From positions 58,107,600 through 58,171,599 of the forward strand of contig CM055096.1 in the NCBI GenBank assembly GCA_029204225.1: a DNA stretch of 64,000 nt, read 5' to 3'. The position numbers and the translations under genes were made by a program. Below the pieces are notes generated by a model that worked only from the letters and a program-made list of their open reading frames with translations, was not told the DNA's origin and searched no databases. The stretch comes from Diphasiastrum complanatum. Taxonomy: Eukaryota; Streptophyta; Lycopodiopsida; Lycopodiales; Lycopodiaceae. Position 1 is the stretch's first letter. Every line of letters starts with the position of its first letter. Below, one piece after another: positions 43,703 to 52,408 of the stretch.

Positions 43703-44527
43703 TCATCAAGAGTTAGATTACCTTGCTTGTCTCCTTGATCTCTCTTCTTTTTGTAACAATCACTAAGCAAAGTGACCCTTGATGCCACAATAGAAGCACT
43801 TCAATTTAGACCTATATTTCTTCTTACCAAAAGAAGAAGACTCACCATGATCTTGTCCTTTAGTCCACTTGCCCTTACCTTTTCCCTTGAACTTGTCTTT
43901 GATGAACATTGCCTCCTCACCATCTTGAGATGTTGTTGTAGATTCACATCTTGCTTGAATCCTATATTCCTCATTGATCAAGATCTTTTGAAGATCCATC
44001 AAGCTTGGAAAATTTTTTTGAATAGTAAGGCTTTGGACAATGTTAGCATGAGCATCCAACAAGCCATTAAGAATAACTTGAACAAGCTCTCCTTCCTTAA
44101 TGTTCTCATCAATGCAAGCTAACTCATCCTTTAAAGCCTTCACTCTCAAAACAAAAGTATTAGGACTCTCTTCTATCTTTTGTAAGCTTTGAAAGATTTG
44201 TCTTCTTAAAGTCAACAGTCTAGATGTAGACTTGGATTCATAAAGCTTCTTCAAAGCTTCCCAAGCCTCATGAGATGAATTTCACTTACCAATCTCCTTG
44301 AGTAGCTCATTGGTAATATTCATCTTGATCATGTGTACAACTTTATTTGCTCTCTTGTCATACCTCACTTGATCTTGTTGAACCAAGGGTCTCTCCTCCA
44401 ACCCTACAACAATATCCATCAAATCATGCATTTCAAGAAGTGATTCCATTCTCACCTTCCATGTAGAGTAGTTGGATGAGGTAAGCCTATCATTGCCTTC
44501 CAACATGAATCCACTTGATGTAGCCAT
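43703..44527 (-). pseudogene. Copia gag (C2)
   Basis: It starts at 44525-44527 (MATSSGFMLEGNDRLTSSNYS). Motifs: WKVRMESLLEMHDLMDIV, NITNELLKEIGK, then a stop near 44281. It reopens as MKKLYESKSTSRLLTLRRQIFQSL to the zinc knuckle CFYCGIKGHFA, where a shift ends the frame at 43763. Sequence continues to 43708, where the D element interrupts it. Confidence 0.9.
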
Positions 44528-45024
44528 GTTGCAATGACCTGATATTTCTCTTCAACCTGTTCCAATGCAGAAAGCACTCTTTTGAATAACAACAAAAAGA
44601 AATCACAAAGATATGGAACCTCACAATTCTCTTCTAGCACTTATAACTAGCAAATCAACACATAGAATGAAGAAATCTTGATCAACCTATGATCTACCAA
44701 CAATCTATTGAATCTTGCCACTTCCTAAGATTGAAACACACTCTATTGAAGTCTAGCAACCTCAAAAAATAGAGATCCAATCAAAAATAGGATTTTGACA
44801 AAATCACAAAAAAATGAATCTTCCAATTTCTACATGCAATTGCAACAAACTTGATATCAAATCTTGTAGCCTCTAATGAAGCTTTCCTAACGCATCAAAA
44901 ATTGGCCAAATCTAATAAGGCACACGTGAAATCGGCCTACTTAAAGTTCATAAACCTAAATTGAGTTTTGACCTACAAAAGACCAATTCTACTTATGCAA
45001 AATGCTTGATTTTTGCAACACAAG
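44528..45024 (-). other. Leader of C2
   Basis: A non-coding leader homologous to 6409-6996 and 27410-27850. Confidence 0.75.
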
Positions 45025-45035
45025 CTCTGATAGCA
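45025..45035 (-). promoter_or_regulatory. Primer binding site of C2
   Basis: The complement reads TGCTATCAGAG, one mismatch from TGGTATCAGAG, adjacent to the LTR at 45036. Confidence 0.8.
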
Positions 45036-45583
45036 TGTGAAGATTTTGTGAATCACTAAGATCCAAAATCATCTACTGATATTTGGTATGAAAGGCCTCA
45101 CAATTTACACCATTTTTACTTAATGAAAGAGATGCAAACTCAAAAAGATATTGATCAAACATCAAACTTATGATAAAATGAAGTTGATGTCCGTACAAAA
45201 ATAGTAAGTGGCTATATCTCACACATGTGGATCCGAATATCAACAAGATTGCAAGATATCATCAATATAGTGCACCCATGGATAGATGAACCCAAGAGAA
45301 CTCATGTATAAGCATGAAATGAGATGAGAGAGAGAAGAATTATTTCTCCCACAAGTTTACATCTATTTATATCACGTCCATGCCTCATTAATGAGCTTGG
45401 TTTCCCTCCATAGAAACTTCTAGATCAAAAATCCTAGTACAATATGAACTAGATTCAATGTATCTAACATTCGAATTTGAATGTGTCCAAACTCGACTTT
45501 CTACTTTCCCTCACTTTCTAAAAGTGGTATTTCAAATACTTTTAGACTATTATAACTTTGAAAAGTCAAACTCTAAGTCTAAT
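45036..45583 (-). repeat. 5' LTR of C2, truncated
   Basis: It matches 37702-38290 and lacks the final about 70 bp. It is joined at AAGTCTAAT to the LTR end of Copia H, where CTAAGTCTAAT occurs twice (45570-45583 and 45594-45604). Confidence 0.87.
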
Positions 45584-45656
45584 ATTTTAGGGTCTAAGTC
45601 TAATAAATGTTCGTTTTATACAAGCGCCGCAAACCCCAATAGGATTTTCTCCAACA

Positions 45657-45668
45657 TGGTATCAGAGC
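45657..45668 (+). promoter_or_regulatory. Primer binding site of H
   Basis: TGGTATCAGAGC directly follows the LTR end CCAACA. Confidence 0.92.
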
Positions 45669-45810
45669 TATTTTCGTAGCCTGATAAGCTTCCACAATAC
45701 AAGACTCTACCAACCGATAAAGTGATTGTCTTCGTGTTCTATAATCCAATACTAGATTTTTATTCTTAGGTCACTGATAGTTTTTCCTATCACCTAGACT
45801 AATCTTCCAA

Positions 45811-46515
45811 ATGGATTCCCAAGGGAAAGCCAGTCCTATCATGGACAAGCTTGATGGAGCCAATTACCATCTGTGGAAATTTAAGATGAAAACTATACTA
45901 ATGGCTAAAGAATTGTATGACGTTGTTACAGGTGCAGAAGGAAAACCCAAGCAGACGACGCAGCAATCGGCAGATGGAAGCTGAAGGATGGAAAGGCTTT
46001 CACGCTGATCATCCACAACATTACGAATACCTAGATCGACCATGTATCCGAGGCCCAGACATCGAAAGAAGTCTGGGACATCTTGAGCACACTATACGAA
46101 ATGCGAGATATAGCATCCAAGCTACATCTCAGGAAGAAATTTTACTCCCTCAAGATGGTGAATGGTGATTCCCTGCAAAATCACATCAACCAATTAGAGA
46201 ACCTGCTAAACCAAATGGATGCTGTCGGATTTGTCATAGACGATCAAGACGTAGTAATGCAACTGCTTACAAGCTTGCCAAGCTCATACAATAGCTGGGT
46301 GATGATCATCATGACACATCCAAAACTGACTCTTTTGAGATTCATTACTATGTTGTTGCAGGAAGACACGCGGAGAAACGAAGCCTCAAGTTCCTCAGCT
46401 GATTCTCATGCCTTGTACACCAACAAGAGCACAACTAAGCAGAAGAAGAAAGGCCCGAAGCAAACAAAGCGAGAACAGAAACCAACACAACATAAAGAAC
46501 AGTCAAATCCATAGG
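45811..46515 (+). pseudogene. Copia gag (H)
   Basis: It starts at 45811 (MDSQGKASPIMDKLDGANYHLWKFKMKTILMAKELYDVV), a classic Copia gag N-terminus. A frameshift near 45945 breaks it, and it resumes at 46083 as MRDIASKLHLRKKFYSLKMVNGDSLQNHINQLENLLNQM through LLTSLPSSYNSWVM. The lysine-rich tail ends at a stop. A zinc-knuckle start, CRYCKRNNH, is readable just after at about 46530, interrupted by a stop. Confidence 0.9.
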
Positions 46516-46619
46516 GGAATAAAAAGCTTTTCTGCAGATACTGCAAGCGAAACAACCACTAAATTTAAGATTGGTAGATAGTACAAACAAAGAATAATAG
46601 CTAGAAGCAGTCGAATCAA

Positions 46620-47018
46620 GTGGCAAATGCAGCTATAGAAGCTCCACAACCTATTCAAGAAGCGGATCATGATGTCTTCATGACCAGCCATCAAGGAGCA
46701 TCCGGCGACAGTTCTTGGTTCCTGGATTCCGGAGCCACTCAGCACATGGCCAGTCTCATTGGCTGTTTCAAGTCCTATACATCTTATAGTACCAATAAAT
46801 ATGTTCACCTTGGCGATAATAGCACACAAGCTATTAAAGGTGAAGGTACTGTAAGATTGAGCTTTGCAAATGACCAATCTAAGTTACTCTCTAAAGTCTT
46901 GTATGTACCAAACTTATCTACGAATATGCTCTCTATAAGTAGAATCACAGATCTAGGACATAGAGTAGAATTTGAGTGTGATCAATGCAAAGTAGTTGAT
47001 AGAACAAGAATATTCTAG
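46620..47018 (+). pseudogene. Copia protease and pre-integrase (H)
   Basis: The frame contains SSWFLDSGATQHMASL (protease active-site DSG), YVHLGDNSTQAIKGEGTVRLSF and VLYVPNLSTNMLSISRI. It ends in GAG-pre-integrase. Downstream, CQDCLVGKQTRKPF near 47120-47160 is the tail of GAG-pre-integrase in another frame. Confidence 0.9.
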
Positions 47019-47224
47019 CACTCGAAAAGAGGCATGGATACTTGTATAAATTAAGTCATCTATACAAATATCTATTGTTCTTGATCTCGACTATCCTCGT
47101 GATAAAGTCGAGTTACCTGTCTGTCAAGACTGTCTAGTTGGTAAACAGACTAGGAAACCATTTAAGCAGCCACCCACGATCTCCCACAGACAACACATCC
47201 ACTCTGTGACCGATTTCGTGGAAC

Positions 47225-47600
47225 TCAAGAAAAAAAAAATCCGTGGTGCTTTCTTCGACCGAGGCATAATACATCGCAACATGTCAAGTGTCAAAAGAAG
47301 CTATATGGATCAGGTGATTTACTTCACAACTTACATCAAAGTCCGTTCAATGCTACTACCATTCTGTGTGACAATTTGAGCTGTATTTCACAATGGCTGA
47401 ATCCCAAATTTTATGGCAAGCACATCGAAATCCAATATCATTTTATTTGGGAGAAGGTTTTCTCAAGACAAGTGACTCTTCAATATTGTTTCACAACAGA
47501 AATGGTCGCAAACATATTCACCAAAGCGCTTCCCAGAATCAAGCATCAAAATTTTTTTGGCATTCTAAATCTGACAAAGACACAAAGGCACCAACCGTGA
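47225..47600 (+). pseudogene. Copia RNase H C-terminal remnant (H)
   Basis: After a large deletion, VLSSTEA.YIATCQVSKEAIWI and FYGKHIEIQYHFIWEKV, then TTEMVANIFTKALPRIKHQNF are readable over two frames. This is the end of Ty1-type RNase H. Integrase core and RT are missing. Confidence 0.85.
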
Positions 47601-47604
47601 CCTT

Positions 47605-47613
47605 AAGGGGGAC
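47605..47613 (+). promoter_or_regulatory. Polypurine tract of H
   Basis: AAGGGGGAC directly precedes the 3' LTR start at 47614. Confidence 0.8.
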
Positions 47614-47812
47614 TATTGGAAATTATTTCCACACAATATTTTCCTTGTTGGTGACAATTTCTATTTCAAGATTCTTTCTAATAATATAATGTCTGATTCA
47701 TTACATTTGATTATAAGCTGATGTTGAAAGCTAATATCATTAATATTAGGTATGCATCGTTCTATTTCATTGGATGCCTTAATATAATCATGAAAATCAT
47801 ATGTGTGTTTGA

Positions 47813-48172
47813 TTAATGACACATGAGGCTTAACACTGGTAAAGAAAATGCTTTCTTGCGTCTCAATCTCTTAGAAAAGCAACTAAACATTTGATCAATT
47901 TGATGGTGAGTGTGACCCACCAACAAAAATCCTATTTTTATTTTTTTGAGACTTTTTTTCTCTACTAGTATGGACAAGGATGCCAAAACAATTTGGTTTT
48001 TATTTTCCCTAGCATTGTTGTCAAGCTGCAAATAAAGTATTTGTATTTTAGGAAGATTTTTACCAAATTCATAGATTATCTTGTGTACAATGGTGATCAT
48101 CAAATTTGGATCATTTTGAAAGGATAGCCAACAAGAAAACTTAGCACCCCTTAGTGCACCAAAGATATACAA
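47813..48172 (-). pseudogene. DUF7869-like fragment, probably transposon-derived
   Basis: The 119-codon frame contains LYLQLDNNARENKNQIVLASLSILVEKKSLKKIKIGFLLVGHTHHQIDQMFSCFSKRL. The pattern D-N-x-x-R-E-N-K-N ... VGHTH..IDQ.FS is that of an uncharacterised plant family I know as DUF7869-like, often present in many copies. The name is from memory and the function is not established. The frame is a fragment, lacking the N-terminal half. Identification as mobile DNA is inference from the repeat-rich context. Confidence 0.6.
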
Positions 48173-48980
48173 AGACAGTTAATATTAACTTCACCAGGCT
48201 GCAGCACCATCACGTTTCCATTATGAATGAATTTGAGAGATCCATTCCAAACAAACAAGGGCTTCAATAAATCTCTGGATATGGGCTGCGATAGTAAGGT
48301 ATAAAACAGAAGTGAAATACAGCGGTCCAGTTCATAGAAAAAGATGACAGCGTAACCAACTAAATCTGACCTCCATTGAATAAGACTGAGGTATATTTAG
48401 ACTTAGCAATAAAGCAATACGTCGGGAATGAGGCAATTCTCTTCTTGCATAGAGCAGTACGTAAGATATGAAACCTCAAAAGGAAATCAACGTGTTTATT
48501 CATGAATTAGTAGTTATTAGCATTTGATTTAACTAACAATCATACACTGTATTTGTTACAAACTTTAGCCCGAAATCGCTGTTCGAGATACGAACTAGAT
48601 GACTAATTCCTCAACAACTCGCTGGATAGAAAGCATGACCAATGACCATATTCTGATTAGAAAACTTGGTGATCAATTTTCATAGGTACGGGTGCAAATA
48701 CATCAGAGTCAAAGCAAAGCGATGAGTACCCTTATTACTGGAGAAGGATCAGTCTGCCATCACAGCCTAAGACCGAAATTTAAACACTTCAGACTGCGGT
48801 AGTAGTATGTATAAATTACGGCTTTGAAACAACTATCAGTTTCGAACAGCAGATTGCAAGCTGCAAGATATTTAAACATTTACTATAATCAAGATAATCA
48901 AATGTTATTATTATCGAATGTCGAGATGGCAATTGACGTTGCAAATGGCTTCGATGATGAACTCGACTCCGATGCAGGAA
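48173..48980. other. Unidentified non-coding region
   Basis: I see no ORF, LTR or repeat with confidence. It would be the 3' flank of the germin-like relic (48981-49309). Confidence 0.5.
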
Positions 48981-49309
48981 TTATTTGGAGCCTGAGAAAA
49001 TTGCTTTCAGTTTGTCCACTGTCTTCTTATCCAAGAAAAGTGATTTCTCTAGCACTTCATCCTTCATGTCTGAGCCGAACAAGGAATCCCCAATGGCCTG
49101 GAAGCCAGGGTATTGGCTGTTCAGAGCAACCACGGCTTGAGCTGGTGCATCTTGAGCTACATTCAGTTCGTAAGATCAGCAACACAGAAGTCCTGTAAAG
49201 GATCCGGATCGGCAGCATTGACATTGACAGGCGCGAATTGTAGCAGGAGCAAGGCCAGGAATATCAGCAGCCAGCCTGCAAGGATATTGAAAGAGGTAGA
49301 GGCTTGCAT
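48981..49309 (-). pseudogene. Germin-like protein relic with the cupin domain deleted
   Basis: From the ATG at 49307-49309 the frame reads MQASTSFNILAGWLLIFLALLLL, a secretory signal peptide, then ADPDPLQDFCVADLTN, the hallmark mature N-terminus of germin-like proteins. It is joined out of frame (stop directly after DLTN) to LNVAQDAPAQAVVALNSQYPGFQAIGDSLFGSD and DKKTVDKLKAIFSGSK, the family's C-terminal end, stopping at 48981-48983. The whole double-histidine cupin core, about 130 residues, is missing, so no metal site or oxidase activity is possible. Family members are secreted, cell-wall, Mn-binding proteins of about 210-220 residues. This is the only host-gene-like sequence in the window. 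Confidence 0.85.
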
Positions 49310-49467
49310 TTTGTCTAGAATGAACTTTGTTGCCAATTTCCAAATGGATGGAAAAGAGAGCCTATACAAAGTAAGATTGACTATGAAAAACACTTGGAAC
49401 TAGACTGTGTGTCGCTGCTGAAACGAGAGTATGATTGACTCATGTGTGAGAGTGGGATACACAAGGG

Positions 49468-49478
49468 ATATATATATA
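49468..49478 (-). promoter_or_regulatory. Putative TATA box of the germin-like relic
   Basis: The complement reads CTATATATATA about 160 bp upstream of the ATG, a plausible core-promoter distance with a short 5' UTR. The motif is repeated at the start of the second upstream duplication unit (about 50239-50248). Confidence 0.55.
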
Positions 49479-50238
49479 GTGGTGGATATGGAGGCAAGAT
49501 TTGTAATGGACATTGGCATAAAAAGTGTTCATGTGACACACTCTAGTTCCTTGAGAGCACGGGTACACACCATGCTTCTTTTAAAAGTAGATGAAGTGTC
49601 ATTCAGCCATTTGGCTATTAATATCCATATGTATTGGCTGGGAGTAAACTTGCTACTGCTTGTACCAAACCTTGCCACTCCAGCAGCTTGAGCCTACTAC
49701 ACTTTCTAGTAAGCTTCCTCTCGAGCGAATACTTGTTAGGTAACAAGTAGCACCTTAGGAAAAGTGTAGCCTCTTAGACCACATACTAGAGGAATATTTG
49801 TCTACCCTAAAAGTACAATAATACTATGCAAAGTCCATGGATAGACCCATTTTGTCGCATAAGTGGCTTGGTGGCCAATTTTGATGAGCTTGCTAGAGCA
49901 GATGAAATCTAAGCCCTAGCATTGAACGTGCAAAATGGGCATGTCCCTCCTACCTTTCCATGACGTTATAGACCAAGGTTGCTTGATCTATAAGCCATTA
50001 TGTGTTCTTTCATGGCCATTTGCATTTTGGAAGGCCATTTTGCTTTCTGTTTTCGGTGTTGTGATTATATCTTTTAAATCATGCTTATATGTTGCAAAAA
50101 AATGCCATCCTAACCCGATATAAGTAAATATTGAGTTTTAACTAAGTATTAATCTTATTTTGGATATGAACGAAGCCATGGTCGAGTTTCTAATGATAAT
50201 GGTTTTGTACTTGACTTTTAGAAGGGCTTGTCTTATGC
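49468..50238. repeat. Upstream tandem duplication, unit a
   Basis: About 770 bp resembling 50239-51055. Shared blocks: the TATATATAGTGGTGGA start, AAAGTGTTCATGTG, TAGGAAAAGTGTA.CCTCTTAGACCA, CCCATTTTGTC and ATGCTCATATGTTGCAAAA-like stretches. Divergence is considerable, so the duplication is old. Confidence 0.85.
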
Positions 50239-51055
50239 ATATATATAGTGGTGGAGATAGAAGCTAGATTCTTAATCTACATTGGCAAAAAAAGTGTTCA
50301 TGTGGCACACTCTCATTCCTTTAGACTAGAGTTGCTACACTCTAACATAACAACGATGTGCCATTCAACTATTCGTCGATTACAACCCATATTGGTTGGG
50401 AGTAAGCGTGCTACCGCTTGTAGCAAGCTTTGCCACTCCCACAAAGTGAGCCTGCTACAAGGTGTAGCATAATTCATTTCAAAGAATACATAGTATGTAG
50501 CACCCTAGGAAAAGTGTAACCTCTTAGACCATAGATTAGAGGAATGTTTGTCCACCCTGTTGTGGATACCCTAAAAGTACAACAATACTATGCTATAGCC
50601 ATGGATACACCCATTTTGTCCTGTAAGTGGCCTGATGGCCAATTTCAATGAGCTTAGTAGAGTGAGATGAGGCTGAGTAGTGAACAGGCAAATGGGCATG
50701 TCCTCTTGTTGTTTCATGAAATTAAAGGCTAAGGTTGCATGCTATGATTTCTGATGACCGTTTTGTATTTTGGAAGGCCATTTTGCTTTTCGTTTCCAGT
50801 TGTGCCATAATTCTACCTTGTAAATCATGCTCATATGTTGCAAAAGCGTTCCATCCTAATTTTTGTTTCTTGTGTTGTGATTCTATCGTGTAAATCACAC
50901 TCATATGTTGCAAAAACATGCCATCCTAACCTTATAAAAGTAAATATTGAGTTTTAACCCATTATTAATCTTATTTCAAAGACAAAGGTACCCATGGTGG
51001 AGTTTCTAATGATATAGATTATGTACTTGACTTTCAAAAGGGCAAGACTTGTGCT
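50239..51055. repeat. Upstream tandem duplication, unit b
   Basis: The second copy of unit a, beginning with its own TATA-like stretch. It contains an internal smaller repeat (the ATTCTA(C/T)C(T/G)TGTAAATCA block with ATGTTGCAAAA(A/G)C near 50810-50860 and 50878-50930). Confidence 0.85.
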
Positions 51056-51470
51056 TTCAAAGAGTGTATCTCTTTTATCTCAATGTCTCCCATTTTAAGG
51101 GACTTGGAGTGTAAAACAAAATAACACATCAACTAAACTATCTTGATTTAATAGAAATGTACATATCATTATAAAAAATCTCCAAAACTTTTAAAGACTC
51201 TTATCCAACTAGTTTCTAGAGCCTCAAGTGGCCCACTCCATCAAGAAATTTCATGATGGAGCATTTTTTAAATTATAAATTAGCAATGTATTGGCTAAAA
51301 TACAATTTTTACCAAGAATTGTGCATAAAGTAGAGCACCCTTAAAATAGAAGTTCACAATTTTCAATTCTTGATTTACTATGCTGAGGTGCATGTGAATC
51401 CAAGGTACTTCCAAATCTAAGGCTCAATATCATACATATTTTATACTAGTCCTAACATCTCTTAAAAAAG
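51040..51470 (-). repeat. Copy of the CACTA-associated repeat (inverted)
   Basis: The reverse complement resembles 33938-34330 and part of 35681-35870. Shared blocks include CTACTTTATGCACAATT-like, AAATTTCTTGATGG.GTGG and TTTGGAGATTTTT. It is probably a subterminal part of the same CACTA family without coding sequence. Confidence 0.7.
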
Positions 51471-51850
51471 AAAATAGTTTATCAATTTTTAGGAAGTTAA
51501 CATCCTTCAAAATATCTATGAAACCGATTATGGAGAAAAGTTGCTAGGTCCAACCAAGTCACCATTTTTGAACTTTCTAGAACACTGCTTTCAAGTGAAT
51601 CAAAAGACCAAGTATCAAACTAGAATTAATATGCCTCAAGACTTGTTTGAATTAAGTTGAAACACTTGTATGTAACCTTCATGTACTAATTGTGTGAATA
51701 GCATATTGTGGTACATTTTGTCTCACAACTAGCACTAAAATAATTTATCTTTTTACCTAATCTAACATGAAGGACCACGTCGCCATTCCTAAAGTTTCTA
51801 GAACACTCAAATGAATCAAAAGATGAAGTGTCCAAGCTAGAATTAATATG
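51471..51850. other. Non-coding region with a repeated 70-bp segment
   Basis: The stretch at about 51562-51632 (TTTCTAGAACACT...CTAGAATTAATATG) is repeated at about 51790-51850. The second copy runs directly into Copia E1 at 51851. Confidence 0.65.
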
Positions 51851-52396
51851 TCACCATTCCTAAATTTTGGAGCCACAAGACACATGACAGGTAACAAGAA
51901 TTGGTTCAATAGCTTGAAAGTGTTGGATAATGGAACATCTATTTCACAAGCAAATGGTGAGGTGTACAAGATCAAGGGGATAGGCACCGTTTCAATCCAA
52001 CTACCTGATGGCAAAAGCAAGATGATCAGGGAGGTACTTTACGTACCAGGTTTGAAGAAAAATCTACTTTCTGTTGGAGTCATTATTGATCAAAAGTTAA
52101 AAGTAGAATTCGCCCATGATCGTTGCTTTGTGAAAGATGTGAACCAAAAGTTCAAAGTTATTGCGGATGGAGTAAGAGAGCCCAATACAAAATTGTACAA
52201 GTTGAATGCTACAATTAAGGGGCAACATGGACTTGTATCGTCCATTCCATCGCAAACTGAGTTGTGGCATAAGAGGCTTGGTCACTTGAACTTGGGAAGC
52301 CTCAGTTTGATGAGAAAATTGGAGATGGTAACAAGATTGCCTACCATAGACGATAACTTGAAATCGATGTGTGAATCATGTGTATATGGGAAGTAG
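51848..52396 (+). pseudogene. Copia protease end and GAG-pre-integrase (E1)
   Basis: It begins at the truncated protease motif (NFGATRHMTG, expected DSGATRHMTG), then YKIKGIGTVSIQLPDG, VLYVPGLKKNLLSVG, LWHKRLGHLNLGSL and MCESCVYGK, followed by a stop. The integrase present in the sister copy at 59045-59893 is deleted at 52396-52409. Confidence 0.9.
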
Positions 52397-52408
52397 CATC
52401 GAGAGAAG

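Larger units (their letters stand above)
37702..45583 (-). mobile_element. C-type Copia element split by a D-type insertion (C2)
   Basis: The left LTR is 37702-38361, the right LTR 45036-45583 (missing its last about 70 bp), and a PBS lies just left of 45036. The minus-strand coding order is gag (44527-43708), [D insertion 43702-41118], protease, integrase, RT, RNase H (41117-38410). Removing D leaves an element of about 5.3 kb. It carries several stops and frameshifts. It inserted next to or into the CACTA remnant; the site duplication cannot be checked because the right end is truncated. Confidence 0.88.
45584..47700 (+). mobile_element. Internally deleted Copia element (H)
   Basis: A plus-strand element with only about 70 bp of 5' LTR (ending TTCTCCAACA at 45656), PBS, gag, protease, a remnant of GAG-pre-integrase, the C-terminal RNase H, PPT and the start of the 3' LTR (47614, TATTGGAAATT, probably from TGTTGGA). 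Most of integrase and all of RT are deleted. The 3' LTR end is not identifiable. Confidence 0.82.
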
